NCBI RefSeq assembly: GCF_001889525.1
Contig: NZ_CP018192.1
Span: 776,001-840,000 of the forward strand
Length of the DNA stretch: 64,000 nucleotides
Reading direction: 5' to 3'
Source of the DNA: Granulibacter bethesdensis
Lineage (GTDB): Bacteria; Pseudomonadota; Alphaproteobacteria; Acetobacterales; Acetobacteraceae
The position numbers were made by a program, and so were the translations under genes. Shown piece after piece: positions 42,052-52,586 of this stretch. Each line of letters begins with the position of its first letter. The first letter of the stretch is position 1. The notes under the pieces were generated by a model that worked only from the letters and a program-made list of their open reading frames with translations, was not told the origin of the DNA and searched no databases.

Positions 42052-43488
42052 TTAAAACGACACATTGGTACGAAAACCGAGCACCAAAGCCGTTCCATAC
42101 TGTCGCACACCGCCTGGATGCACCACGACCTGAAGGTCAGGTTCGATCGTCAGACCTTCGCAGGCATGGATCGTATATTCGGCCTCCATGATAACTTCAT
42201 CACCCTGCGGTCCGGGAACGCCTCCCGTCAGGGGCTGCCCTGCGGCTTGCTCGGCTTTTTGGAGCGCCTTCAGGCCCCGGCTCTGCTGAGCGTAATAGAC
42301 GGCGAAACCATAGCTGTCCCTGCGACGTGCGGGCCAGAAAGCACGGTCCACCATTCCGATAAAACCGAGGCTGCGATAGGGTGAAAACCTGTCATCAGAC
42401 AGGGTGAACCCGGCAAAGACGATCAGCCCTTCCCGTGCATAGGGACCGCGCCGCAGCAGCATCTGGTCGGCCATGATCCAAAATCCCGAGCGGCCTCTGA
42501 TCGTTTTTTGCGTGGCCGGATTGTTGGAAGGGACGGGAAGATCATATCCCTCATCCGAGGGAAGATCGCGGTACAGGGTGGTGGAGCGTGCACTGTCATA
42601 GTAGGCCCCTATTTTATAATGCCCCGACCGCTCGTTATTCCCGCCACCCGGTTCCCAACCGATTTCCACCGGGATCATCATACCGTTGGCTGTGGCTGGG
42701 CTGAACTGAAGCCCCGTACGGCCCCCGCGTGCCGAATTGGATTCAAAAACACCACTTTCCACATAGATTTCCGGTGTCGGGCGGCCGCGGATGCGTCCGC
42801 CCCAGTTGGCGGCGGCACCATTGGTAAAGGCGGGTCTGTCACCGGCCGATAAAGGCGTGGGGACACCGCAGAAAGCATTGCTGACGAATTCGCAATAGAT
42901 AGGAGATGATGCGAAATCGGTCGCGACCTGCAACCGCCCCACGGCAATCGACACTCTTTTTTTCAGCAGGAGCTGCTCAGCATAGACCATCGACAAATGG
43001 GCCGCGACATTGCCGCCGCCGCCAGCGATTTCCTGCACGGGATAGAGAGAGTCCCCCATCACCGTACTGCTCAGACTGCGCCCGGCGCGATTGATAACGA
43101 TTGCGCGCGTGGTCAATCCGTTCCAGCCCGCCAATTTATTCCAGTCAATCTTAAGTTCGATGCCGCGATTATCGGCATAGGCAATGCCACGCCCCCGACC
43201 ACCGGTGACATTGCCCATCGTCTCGCTGAGATAGCCGGCGATAAGGTCGATCCCATGATGTTCCAGAGGGGGTCTGATACCGCCCCAATCACCGAAAAAA
43301 TGCTCTCTGGGCGCCACGGGTGGGATGGTCGGATCAGGCGGTTGCGTCAGAGAGCGGGACGGCATGGAGCCAAGTCCCGGCGTTTCAGACTGTGCATGGG
43401 CCTGCGTTATCAGCGAAAATCCCATCGAAGCACCGACCAAAATCCCGGTCAGTATCCTCACAGTCAGACAAAGGTATGAAGAGAACAT
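42052..43488 (-). CDS. OprB-family carbohydrate-selective porin
   Basis: About 478 residues from ATG 43488; the frame continues to TTG 43572, and neither has a clear ribosome site. From 43488 a signal peptide ends near GFSLITQAHAQSE. The mature N-terminus has HFFGDWGGIRPPLEHHGIDL, the OprB signature, followed by alternating beta-strands and a C-terminal phenylalanine (GFRTNVSF), typical of outer-membrane barrels. It should form a 16-strand sugar-uptake channel. Members are abundant in acetic acid bacteria. It lies downstream of coq7 on the same strand, about 90 bp away. Confidence 0.87.
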   Translation of the reverse strand: MFSSYLCLTVRILTGILVGASMGFSLITQAHAQSETPGLGSMPSRSLTQPPDPTIPPVAPREHFFGDWGGIRPPLEHHGIDLIAGYLSETMGNVTGGRGRGIAYADNRGIELKIDWNKLAGWNGLTTRAIVINRAGRSLSSTVMGDSLYPVQEIAGGGGNVAAHLSMVYAEQLLLKKRVSIAVGRLQVATDFASSPIYCEFVSNAFCGVPTPLSAGDRPAFTNGAAANWGGRIRGRPTPEIYVESGVFESNSARGGRTGLQFSPATANGMMIPVEIGWEPGGGNNERSGHYKIGAYYDSARSTTLYRDLPSDEGYDLPVPSNNPATQKTIRGRSGFWIMADQMLLRRGPYAREGLIVFAGFTLSDDRFSPYRSLGFIGMVDRAFWPARRRDSYGFAVYYAQQSRGLKALQKAEQAAGQPLTGGVPGPQGDEVIMEAEYTIHACEGLTIEPDLQVVVHPGGVRQYGTALVLGFRTNVSF

Positions 43489-43581
43489 CGCAAACCGGAA
43501 CGCAAAAAAACGTATACGAAAATATTTCGATACAGCATTAAGCAAATTGTAATGATGGTATGATCTGAACAAGGATGGAGT

Positions 43582-44151
43582 TTAAACGCGTTCGCTGATG
43601 GCGATGGCCAGACGGCAGCCAGCCTTGATGGCACCGGATAGCAGCCGATAGGCCGGTGCCAGCTCTGCCTCGTTGGCAAGGCCGATATCGCGGTGCTCCA
43701 GTTCTTCCTCCCTGAAGCAGGCGATGGTTTCTTTCAGTTCGTGCTCCTCATCGGGCAGAGCCTCGATCTGTCGGGCATAGTGATCGTCGATGGTTTCCTC
43801 GACGGCGACGGTGCAGGCCATGGCGGCGCGTTCGCCAATGGCGGCCGTCAGGGCTCCGAGCGCAAAACCGGCCACATGCCAGAAAGGCAGCATCGCGGTC
43901 GGGCGGACCCGGCGATCGGCGATCATACGGGAGAATGTTTCGCGATGAACATCTTCCTGCGCCTTCATGTGTTCTAGCGTCGGCGCATGGCGAGAGCGGC
44001 GCAAAACGGCAAGCTGCCCGGCATAGATCCGTGATGCACCGTATTCTCCCGCATGATCCACCCGGATCATCCGTGCCAGCCGCTCACGGGCCGGAAGATC
44101 GCCGGGCAAGGAGGGCGACATGCGAGCCGAGGCTGAAGCTGTGTGCGTCAT
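43582..44151 (-). CDS. coq7: 3-demethoxyubiquinol 3-hydroxylase
   Basis: 189 residues. This ferritin-like di-iron enzyme has its ligands in RVDHAGEYGA, HMKAQEDVHRETF, VAVEETIDDHY and REEELEHRDIG, the two ExxH-type pairs expected of Coq7/CLK-1. It hydroxylates demethoxyubiquinol in the penultimate step of ubiquinone synthesis and is membrane associated. Internal ATG at residue 11 (MSPSLPG) is an alternative start. It lies 16 bp after dsbB on the same strand. Confidence 0.95.
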   Translation of the reverse strand: MTHTASASARMSPSLPGDLPARERLARMIRVDHAGEYGASRIYAGQLAVLRRSRHAPTLEHMKAQEDVHRETFSRMIADRRVRPTAMLPFWHVAGFALGALTAAIGERAAMACTVAVEETIDDHYARQIEALPDEEHELKETIACFREEELEHRDIGLANEAELAPAYRLLSGAIKAGCRLAIAISERV

Positions 44152-44167
44152 GCAGCGTTTCTCCGGA

Positions 44168-44665
44168 TCAGGCGCGGTCTGGTTTCAAGGCCAGCAGCAT
44201 TTTCATCATGATGATGGCCATAGCCAATGCATAAAGACAGTTCGCGAATGCCATGGAAACCGGAAAGCCTGGAATAAGATAGGTCGGCTCGTCACAGGGC
44301 TTGTCGGGCCGGGTCGGCATATGTGCCAGCATATCGGTAATAGAGAGTTGACTGCTGAAGCGTGGCGCCGCGCATTCTGGCAAAGGGCTGGGCCAGAAAT
44401 GCCACTCGACCCCGGCATGCAGCAGTCCGGCTCCGGCTGCCACACAAAAACTCAGCGCCGCCAGTCCACAGAGCACGAGAGCCGGGCGGGGAGGCAGAAA
44501 GAACGCGATCACGCCCAGTGCGATTGCAATCCGGTACGGCCAGCGTTCTACCAGACAGAGCGCACAGGGCGGCCGGTGCGCCCACCATTCCACGGAAAAA
44601 GCCACACCAAGCGCCAGAGAGGCCATAATAACGGCAAAAAGAGCGATAATGCGATGACATGCCAT
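44168..44665 (-). CDS. dsbB: Disulfide bond formation protein DsbB family
   Basis: 165 residues from ATG 44665 (MACHRIIALF), next to the first helix. The frame is open well upstream, but that is a shadow of the aminotransferase gene; ATG 44722 is a possible longer start. Four helices carry C34 and C37 in PPCALCLVERWPYR, and the periplasmic loop has C98 and C124. DsbB reoxidises DsbA by passing electrons to ubiquinone. Its neighbour coq7 makes ubiquinone, a sensible pairing. Confidence 0.88.
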   Translation of the reverse strand: MACHRIIALFAVIMASLALGVAFSVEWWAHRPPCALCLVERWPYRIAIALGVIAFFLPPRPALVLCGLAALSFCVAAGAGLLHAGVEWHFWPSPLPECAAPRFSSQLSITDMLAHMPTRPDKPCDEPTYLIPGFPVSMAFANCLYALAMAIIMMKMLLALKPDRA

Positions 44666-44809
44666 ACCGACAGGATAGGACAGACCGCGTCTTCTGTCGC
44701 TACTCCTGTCGCAGGAGGTCATCTGTAGGTCACCAGATGCGGGAAAAGGGGATGGCAGGGCTGCCGAGGTGGTCGATTGCCGCTGAAGGGAAGGCGGCGT
44801 TAGGGTTGA

Positions 44810-46045
<1,236 letters not shown>

Positions 46046-46073
46046 AGCAGCCTCTGTCCGGACAGGATGAAAA

Positions 46074-46101
46074 AAGGCCGGGCGCTTGCGTGTCCGGCCC
46101 T
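46074..46101 (+). terminator. Hairpin between the two aminotransferase genes
   Basis: GGCCGG (46076-46081) pairs with CCGGCC (46094-46099), flanked by AAAAA before and CTTTCG after. A moderate Rho-independent terminator that would separate the two copies. Confidence 0.55.
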
Positions 46102-46153
46102 TTCGTTAAGTGCATGGCGCTGATCGTGTCGACGGAAAAAAGGATGCTCGCTG

Positions 46154-47356
46154 ATGCCGCGTTTTGCGCAACGCCTGAAAGGGCTTGATGTCTCCCCCAC
46201 CATTGCGGTGACGCAGCGTGCGCGCGTGCTGAGGGCAGAGGGGCATGATGTCATTTCCCTGTCGATCGGGGAGCCGGATTTTCCGACTCCGTCGGAAGCG
46301 ATTGAGGCCGCTCATGCGGCGGCGCTGTCAGGGGATACGAAATATCCACCCATCGTAGGTGCTCCGGCGCTGGTCAGTGCAATCCAGGCCAAATTTCAAC
46401 GGGAAAATGAGCTGAGTTTCGCATCGAACGAGATCACCATCGCCAACGGTGCCAAGCAGATCATCTACAACGCGATCATGGCGACGGTGGACCAGGGTGA
46501 TGAAATCGTCATTCCCGCTCCCTACTGGGTCGCATATGAGTTGGTGACCCGGCTGGCCGGGGGCGTGCCGGTGATCGTGAATTGCCCACAGGAGACAGGG
46601 TTTCGTCTGAAACCGGAGGTGCTGGAGGCGGCGATCACGCCCAAAACCCGATGGGTGTTGCTGAATTTTCCCAATAACCCAACCGGGGCCGCGATTACAC
46701 CTGTGGAGATGGCGGCACTGGCCGAAGTAATGCGTCGCCATCCGCATGTCTGGATCATGTGCGACGATATTTATGAGCATCTGCTCTATGACGGCTTCGT
46801 CTATCGCACCATGGCTGCGGTCGCACCGGATCTGCGGGACCGTGTTCTCACTATTTCCGGTGTGTCCAAATCTTACGCGATGACGGGATGGCGTGTCGGC
46901 TTTGCGGGAGGGCCGCCATCCCTGATCAAGGCGATGAACAATATGCAGAGTCAGGCGACGTCTGGCGTCGCAGGGGTTGCACAGGCGGCGGCAGCGGCTG
47001 CCCTGAATGGTGACCCGGCCCTGTTGGTGGAGCGGGCAGCCATTTATGCAGCGCGGCGTGACTTCGTGGTGTGCGCCCTTCAATCTGCCCCCGGCCTGAG
47101 CTGCCACAAGCCGGAGGGGGCATTTTACGTCTTCCCCGGTGTCGCCGGGCTGCTTGGCCGCCGCTCTGCGGGCGGGCGGCTGTTGCAGACCGATGAGGAT
47201 GTGGCGCTGGCTCTGCTGGAAGAATCCTATCTGGCTGTGGTGCATGGTGCGGCCTTCGGCATGAGTCCCTATCTGCGGCTGAGCTACGCCACTGATGAGA
47301 TTTCTCTGGCACGTGCCTGCGAGCGTTTGGTGGCCTTCTGCGAAACTGTACGCTGA
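46154..47356 (+). CDS. Aspartate aminotransferase-type class I aminotransferase (copy 2)
   Basis: 400 residues, colinear with the upstream copy, including SIGEPDFPTPSEAI at the same position and K239 in SGVSKSYAMTGWRVG. Differences cluster in the substrate pocket region (copy 1 [11 protein letters not shown], copy 2 APYWVAYELVT; copy 1 [10 protein letters not shown], copy 2 VGAPALVSAI), so the copies may prefer different amino acids, for example aspartate versus aromatic or prephenate. Codon usage is like that of its neighbours. It probably arose by tandem duplication and divergence. Confidence 0.93.
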   Translation: MPRFAQRLKGLDVSPTIAVTQRARVLRAEGHDVISLSIGEPDFPTPSEAIEAAHAAALSGDTKYPPIVGAPALVSAIQAKFQRENELSFASNEITIANGAKQIIYNAIMATVDQGDEIVIPAPYWVAYELVTRLAGGVPVIVNCPQETGFRLKPEVLEAAITPKTRWVLLNFPNNPTGAAITPVEMAALAEVMRRHPHVWIMCDDIYEHLLYDGFVYRTMAAVAPDLRDRVLTISGVSKSYAMTGWRVGFAGGPPSLIKAMNNMQSQATSGVAGVAQAAAAAALNGDPALLVERAAIYAARRDFVVCALQSAPGLSCHKPEGAFYVFPGVAGLLGRRSAGGRLLQTDEDVALALLEESYLAVVHGAAFGMSPYLRLSYATDEISLARACERLVAFCETVR

Positions 47357-47421
47357 TCGCAAATGCTCCTTGCGGAAAGAGAATGGTGTGAGGCCGCTAG
47401 AGCCATGTTAGGAGAGGGGCC

Positions 47422-48447
47422 ATGTCCGAGATAAAGACTTCATGCTCCGCGCTTTCGCCCGCTCCTCAGGAGGGCGATCCGGTCTTTTCCATCGTGGTCC
47501 CGTGCTACAATGAGCAGGACGGGCTGGAGATGTTCCATACCCGGCTTGCCTCCGTCATGGATGGGATGGGGGAGAAGTGGGAGGTGGTCTATGTCAACGA
47601 TGGCAGCCGTGACCGCACGCTCGACGTGATGCAGAGTCTGCGTCAGGCCGATCCCCGCATCAGCGTGGTTGGTCTGTCCCGTAATTTCGGCAAGGAAATC
47701 GCCACCACCGCCGGGCTGGATCATGCACGCGGTCAGGCGGTGATTGTCACCGATGCGGATTTGCAGGATCCGCCGGAATTGATCCCCGAACTGGTTGCAC
47801 AATGGCGGCAGGGTTTCGACATGGTCTATGCCCAGCGCCGTATCAGGGAAGGCGAGACCTGGCTGAAAAAAGCAACGGCGAATGCTTTTTACAACCTGAT
47901 GACGCGCCTCGGGGATGTCAGCTTGCCCCCTAATGCCGGGGATTTTCGTCTGATGAGCCGCCGTGCGGTGGATGCTTTGCTGCGTCTGAGGGAGCAGCAT
48001 CGCTTCATGAAGGGACTGTTCGCCTGGATCGGCTATCCGTCTGTGGCCGTCCAGTATGATCGTTCACCCCGTGCGGTGGGCGAGTCCAAATGGTCTTACT
48101 GGAAGCTGTGGAACCTCGCGTTGGAGGGGATCACCGGTTTTACCGTCGTGCCGCTGAAGCTGGCGACATATCTCGGTATTCTGGTTGCGTTGTTCGCGGT
48201 GCTGTATGGCGGCAATATCGTGCTGTCCAAGCTGTTCTTCGGCAATCCCGTGCCGGGTTATCCCAGCCTGATGGCGGTGGTGCTGTTTCTGGGCGGTGTG
48301 CAGTTGATGACGCTGGGCGTGATCGGGGAATATCTCGGCCGCGTGTTCAACGAGACCAAGCGCCGCCCGCTCTATTTCGTGGAGCGTCATCTGCCAAGCG
48401 ATCCCGCAAGTACTGCTTTCCGTGCAGGAGATTCCGTGCGTGGCTGA
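47422..48447 (+). CDS. Polyprenyl-phosphate glycosyltransferase (GT2, GtrB/ArnC-like)
   Basis: 341 residues with GAGAGG upstream of the ATG. A GT-A catalytic domain (20-240) has SIVVPCYNE, VNDGSRDRT and the metal site DADLQDPPEL (111-120), then QHRFMKGLFAWIG. Two C-terminal transmembrane helices (about 245-268, 280-305) precede GEYLGRVFNETKRRPLYFV. These enzymes load a sugar (often glucose or aminoarabinose) onto undecaprenyl phosphate for transfer outside the membrane. It overlaps the following decarboxylase gene by 26 bp, implying co-expression. Confidence 0.9.
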   Translation: MSEIKTSCSALSPAPQEGDPVFSIVVPCYNEQDGLEMFHTRLASVMDGMGEKWEVVYVNDGSRDRTLDVMQSLRQADPRISVVGLSRNFGKEIATTAGLDHARGQAVIVTDADLQDPPELIPELVAQWRQGFDMVYAQRRIREGETWLKKATANAFYNLMTRLGDVSLPPNAGDFRLMSRRAVDALLRLREQHRFMKGLFAWIGYPSVAVQYDRSPRAVGESKWSYWKLWNLALEGITGFTVVPLKLATYLGILVALFAVLYGGNIVLSKLFFGNPVPGYPSLMAVVLFLGGVQLMTLGVIGEYLGRVFNETKRRPLYFVERHLPSDPASTAFRAGDSVRG

Positions 48448-49897
48448 CGGGCTGGATCCTGATGACTGGGATGCCCTGCGCAGCCTTGGTCATCGTATGC
48501 TGGATGATATGTTCGACCATCTGGCCGGAGCACGCTCCGGAGCGGTGTGGCGGCCTTTGCCTCATCAGGTGAGGGATGCGTTCAAAACGCCTGCCCCGCG
48601 TGATGGCAGCAGCCTGGACTCTGTCTACGAACAGTTCCGCAATGATGTGCAGCCTTATGCGACCGGTAATATTCATCCGCGCTTCATGGGCTGGGTGCAT
48701 GGTGGCGGCACGGCGGTCGGGATGCTGGCGGATATGCTGGCGGCCGGGTTGAACGCCAATCTGGGCGGGCGGGATCATGCTCCGGTCGAGGTGGAGCGGC
48801 AGGTGATCCGCTGGTCGGCTGAACTGTTGGGCATGCCGTCAGAAACCTCCGGTGTTCTGGTGACCGGCTCCTCCATGGCGAATTTCATCGGCATTCTCGT
48901 GGCGCGTCTGGCGGCGCTCGGGCCGGAGGTGCGGCATGAAGGAGTCGGGCAGAGCGGCTTCACCGCTTATGCCGGGGCTAATGCCCATGGTTGTATTCCC
49001 CGTGCGATGGATATGGCCGGGTTCGGCAGCGATGCCCTGCGTTCGGTGCCGCTGGATGATGCGCATTGCATGAGGCTGGATGCTCTGGCTGCCATGGTGG
49101 CGCAGGATCGGGCGCAGGGGAGGTTGCCTGCTCTTGTCATTGCCACGGCGGGAAGTGTTGATACCGGGGCTATCGACGATCTGGATGCGCTGGCCACCTT
49201 CTGTGCTGCCGAAGAGTTGCGGCTGCATGTCGATGGGGCGTTCGGGGCGATGCTGGCTCTCTCGCCTGTGCTGCGCCATCGCGTGAAGGGGCTGGCACGG
49301 GCCGATTCCATCGCGTTCGATTTCCATAAATGGCCGCAGGTACCCTACGACGCAGGCTGCGTGCTTGTGCGCGATCCGGTATTGCACCGGCAGGCTTTTG
49401 CGCAGGATCTGGCTTATCTGCGGCGCGATATCCGGGGCTTGTCCGGTGGCGCGCCATGGCCATGCGATCTTGGGCCGGACCTGTCACGCGGGTTTCGGGC
49501 GCTGAAAGTCTGGATGATGCTCAAAACCTACGGTGCCGACCGGCTCGGTGCGGTAGTAGAGACGTGCTGCGACGTCGCTGCCTATCTGGCTGCGCGGGTG
49601 GTGGCTGAGCCGGAGCTGGAGCTGCTGGCCCCGTTGCCTGGGCAGAATGGCCTGAATGTCGTGTGTTTCCGTTTTATCGCCGCCCCGGGTGATCTCGACC
49701 ATCTGAACATCGAGCTGGTCGCGGATATTCAGGAATCCGGTGTTGCGGTCCCCTCAACGACGCATTTACGGGGGACGCTCGCGATTCGCGCAGCCATCGT
49801 CAATCATCGGACGAGGCGAGAGGATGCCGATATTCTGGTGGATGCAGTGTTGAAAGCCGGACGCTGCCGTGTCAGCCAGTTGGTGGCAACCGGCTGA
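48422..49897 (+). CDS. Group II pyridoxal-dependent amino acid decarboxylase
   Basis: 491 residues from ATG 48422, inside the end of the glycosyltransferase gene. It aligns with aromatic-L-amino-acid/tyrosine/2,4-diaminobutyrate decarboxylases: HPRFMGWVHGGG (85-96), D271 in HVDGAFGAM and Schiff-base lysine K303 in FDFHKWPQVPYDAG. The substrate cannot be deduced; bacterial relatives make tryptamine, phenethylamine or other amines. A later start would lose N-terminal homology (WDALRSLGHRMLDDMFDHL). A LysR gene lies convergent at its end. Confidence 0.9.
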   Translation: MQEIPCVADGLDPDDWDALRSLGHRMLDDMFDHLAGARSGAVWRPLPHQVRDAFKTPAPRDGSSLDSVYEQFRNDVQPYATGNIHPRFMGWVHGGGTAVGMLADMLAAGLNANLGGRDHAPVEVERQVIRWSAELLGMPSETSGVLVTGSSMANFIGILVARLAALGPEVRHEGVGQSGFTAYAGANAHGCIPRAMDMAGFGSDALRSVPLDDAHCMRLDALAAMVAQDRAQGRLPALVIATAGSVDTGAIDDLDALATFCAAEELRLHVDGAFGAMLALSPVLRHRVKGLARADSIAFDFHKWPQVPYDAGCVLVRDPVLHRQAFAQDLAYLRRDIRGLSGGAPWPCDLGPDLSRGFRALKVWMMLKTYGADRLGAVVETCCDVAAYLAARVVAEPELELLAPLPGQNGLNVVCFRFIAAPGDLDHLNIELVADIQESGVAVPSTTHLRGTLAIRAAIVNHRTRREDADILVDAVLKAGRCRVSQLVATG

Positions 49898-49910
49898 CAC
49901 AGGCGTTGCG

Positions 49911-50795
49911 TCAGCCGAGTTCAGCCAGTTTGCCCAGCAGGAAGTCACGGAACACAGAAACGCGCTTGGAACTGCGCAACTCCTCCGGATAGACGAAATA
50001 TACGTCGATCTTGGGAGATTCGATCTCCGGCAGGACGCGCTCCAGCCCGTCCATTTCGTTGCTCATGTAATCGGGCAGGGCACCGATCCCCAGACCGGAC
50101 TGAATGGCCAGCGCCATGGCCTGGAGTGAGTTGACATCCAGCAACGGACGTCGCGGCGTGCCGCTTTTGCGCCCGGCTTCGGCCAGCCAGTTGATGTTGT
50201 TGACCGGTGAATGATAGTCACCGAACAGGATCAACCGGTGATTGTCGAGGTCTTCCACCGATTGCGGCCGACCATACTGCTCGAAATAGGCAGGTGTGCC
50301 GACCACATGCCATTTGATGGTCATCAGATGGCGCTGCACCAGATCGGGCTGCTTGGGCGGATGCATTCGGATGGCCACATCGGCCTCCCGCATCGCCAGA
50401 TCGAGATCGGCATCATCCAGCAGCAGTGACAGCGAAACGTCTGGATATGCGGCCAGGAATTGGTGCAGGCGTGGTGCCAGCCATGAGGCGCCAAAGCCGA
50501 CCGTGGTGGTGACTTTCAGACGACCGGCGGGCTTTTCCTTGCTTTCAGTCAGCAGGGCCTCGGTCATGGCCAGTTTGGCAAAAACTTCGCGCACAGTGCG
50601 GTTCAGGCTTTCGCCCTGCTCGGTCAGGATCAGGCCGCGGGCATGCCGATGAAACAAAGGAACCTGAAGGGCCTCCTCCAGTGCCGAAATCTGGCGGGAC
50701 ACGGCAGACTGGCTCAGGTTCAACGTATCGCCAGCATGAGTAAAGCTGCCTGCTTCAGCCACGGCGTGGAAGACGCGCAGTTTGTCCCAGTCCAT
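49911..50795 (-). CDS. LysR family transcriptional regulator
   Basis: 294 residues. The N-terminal HTH (MDWDKLRVFHAVAEAGSFTHAGDTLNLSQSAVSRQI) is clear. The effector domain with FGASWLAPRLHQFLAAYPDVSL and QAMALAIQSGLGIGALPDYM resembles the GcvA/group that often sits beside trxB in alphaproteobacteria. The target is not known; it is downstream of trxB on the same strand, so it may be co-transcribed. It converges with the decarboxylase gene with a 13-bp gap. Confidence 0.9.
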   Translation of the reverse strand: MDWDKLRVFHAVAEAGSFTHAGDTLNLSQSAVSRQISALEEALQVPLFHRHARGLILTEQGESLNRTVREVFAKLAMTEALLTESKEKPAGRLKVTTTVGFGASWLAPRLHQFLAAYPDVSLSLLLDDADLDLAMREADVAIRMHPPKQPDLVQRHLMTIKWHVVGTPAYFEQYGRPQSVEDLDNHRLILFGDYHSPVNNINWLAEAGRKSGTPRRPLLDVNSLQAMALAIQSGLGIGALPDYMSNEMDGLERVLPEIESPKIDVYFVYPEELRSSKRVSVFRDFLLGKLAELG

Positions 50796-50919
50796 TGTTT
50801 ACGCCACTCCCCGCTTCCGGGTGCGCTGTGTGCGACCCATCGATGATTCGGCCTGCCGGGCCGCGGTCTTCTGTTCTCCGCGCACCCATCCCGGATGCCG
50901 GGGGTTGGCGGACGATTCG

Positions 50920-51882
50920 CTATTCTGCTGCCAGCATGGACGAATCGGTATGTTCGGCTACCCACTTTTCCGCCTCCAGCGCCGCCATGCAACCTGTTCC
51001 GGCAGCAGTAACGGCCTGACGGTATATTTTATCTTGCACATCTCCTGCCGCGAACACGCCGGGGATTGAGGTGCAGGGGGTTCCTGGGCGGGTCACCACA
51101 TATCCTTCTTCATCCAGTTCCAGCTTGCCACGGAAGATGGCGGTATTGGGGGAATGGCCGATTGCCACGAAAACGCCATCCACCGGCAGCGTGCTGGTAT
51201 CCCCCCTTGTGGTGTTGCGCAGGACAATTCCGTCTACGCGATCCGGCGGCCCGGATGCGGTAATGTCCTCGACCACACTGTTCCAGATGACGGAGATTTT
51301 GGGATGCGCAAACAGGCGATCCTGAAGGATTTTCTCGGCCCGTAACGAATCGCGGCGATGGATCAACACCACTTCGCTGGCATGGTGGGTCAGATACAGG
51401 GCTTCCTCAACGGCGGTATTGCCGCCACCAATCACCGCCACGCGCTTGCCCCGAAAGAAAAAGCCGTCGCAGGTGGCGCAGGCTGATACGCCCGCCCCCT
51501 GAAGTCGTTTCTCATTCGGCAGCCCCAGCCAGCGTGCCTGGGCGCCTGTTGCGATGATGACAGAATCCGCCTCGAACACATCACCCGAATCCGCCGTGCA
51601 GCGAAATGGGGTGCGGGTAAAGTCCACATCGGTGATCAGATCATACACGATCTCGGTGCCGACATGACGCGCCTGTGCTTCCATCTGTTCCATCAACCAT
51701 GGGCCCTGCACGGATTCTGCAAAGCCGGGGTAGTTTTCAACATCGGTGGTGATGGTCAGCTGCCCGCCGGGCTGGAGACCGCATACCAGAATCGGTTTCA
51801 TGCTGGCGCGGGCAGCGTAGATGGCGGCGGTATAGCCGGCAGGCCCTGCACCGATAATGAGAACCTTGCTGCGATGGATCAT
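50920..51882 (-). CDS. trxB: Thioredoxin reductase
   Basis: 320 residues, the low-molecular-weight type. The FAD motif [17 protein letters not shown] is near 9-25, the redox pair C135/C138 in ACATCDG, and the NADPH motif [15 protein letters not shown] near 150. [28 protein letters not shown] is at the C-terminus. It reduces thioredoxin with NADPH in the cytoplasm. It is divergent from an Lrp gene with 204 bp between and followed by LysR. Confidence 0.97.
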   Translation of the reverse strand: MIHRSKVLIIGAGPAGYTAAIYAARASMKPILVCGLQPGGQLTITTDVENYPGFAESVQGPWLMEQMEAQARHVGTEIVYDLITDVDFTRTPFRCTADSGDVFEADSVIIATGAQARWLGLPNEKRLQGAGVSACATCDGFFFRGKRVAVIGGGNTAVEEALYLTHHASEVVLIHRRDSLRAEKILQDRLFAHPKISVIWNSVVEDITASGPPDRVDGIVLRNTTRGDTSTLPVDGVFVAIGHSPNTAIFRGKLELDEEGYVVTRPGTPCTSIPGVFAAGDVQDKIYRQAVTAAGTGCMAALEAEKWVAEHTDSSMLAAE

Positions 51883-52086
51883 GGTTTTTGTCTATCTGAA
51901 ACACAGGGACGGCATGCCTCAGCATATGAGGCCAATCCTCCTTGCGGGCAAGGCGGAAGCCTTCGCGCAAAGTTTTTAATTTTTCGGGCTGAGAATGGCT
52001 TGCAGCCGGCCCGTTGAGTCATAATATTGCGCAGTCCGAGCATTCATGACAATTTTCCGTTTCACCACGATGAGCATCCCCAGCGC

Positions 52087-52566
52087 ATGACCGCCGATCA
52101 TTCTCTTCCCCATGAGCTGGACGCTATCGACCGGCGTATTCTGGCGGAATTGCAGGCCGATGGCCGCATGACCAATGTCGAGTTGGCGCGTCGTGCGGGT
52201 ATTTCGGCGCCTCCCTGTCTGCGGCGTGTCCGGCGGTTGGAGGAGGCAGGCATTATCCGCGGCTATTACGCCGATACCAACCCGCAGGCGCTGGGCTGGG
52301 AGATTGAGTTCTTTGCCATTGTCGGGCTGGACAGTCAGAAGGAAATGGCTCTGGCCGAGTTCGAAAAGACAGTCGGTGAATGGAGCGAAGTACGCGAATG
52401 CCACATGATTCGCGGTGGCGGTGATTTTCTGCTGCGTCTGGTGGCGCGTGATACGGCGCATGAAAATCAGCTGACCCAGCGTCTGACCGGTATGGAGCGT
52501 GTCACGCGGGTCCAGACACTCCAGACGATTCGCACCAGCCGCGATATTGCGGGCGTGCCGTTATAG
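52087..52566 (+). CDS. Lrp/AsnC family transcriptional regulator
   Basis: 159 residues from ATG 52087; the frame extends 20 codons upstream without homology. The HTH is LDAIDRRILAELQADGRMTNVELARRAGISAPPCLRRVRRLE (11-52), followed by the RAM ligand domain with FAIVGL and VRECHMIRGGGDFLLRLVA. These regulators sense amino acids and form octamers. It is divergent from trxB, an association seen in other alphaproteobacteria, and convergent with the TVP38 gene. Confidence 0.93.
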   Translation: MTADHSLPHELDAIDRRILAELQADGRMTNVELARRAGISAPPCLRRVRRLEEAGIIRGYYADTNPQALGWEIEFFAIVGLDSQKEMALAEFEKTVGEWSEVRECHMIRGGGDFLLRLVARDTAHENQLTQRLTGMERVTRVQTLQTIRTSRDIAGVPL

Positions 52567-52586
52567 AGTGAGTTTGCCGGCCCAGA

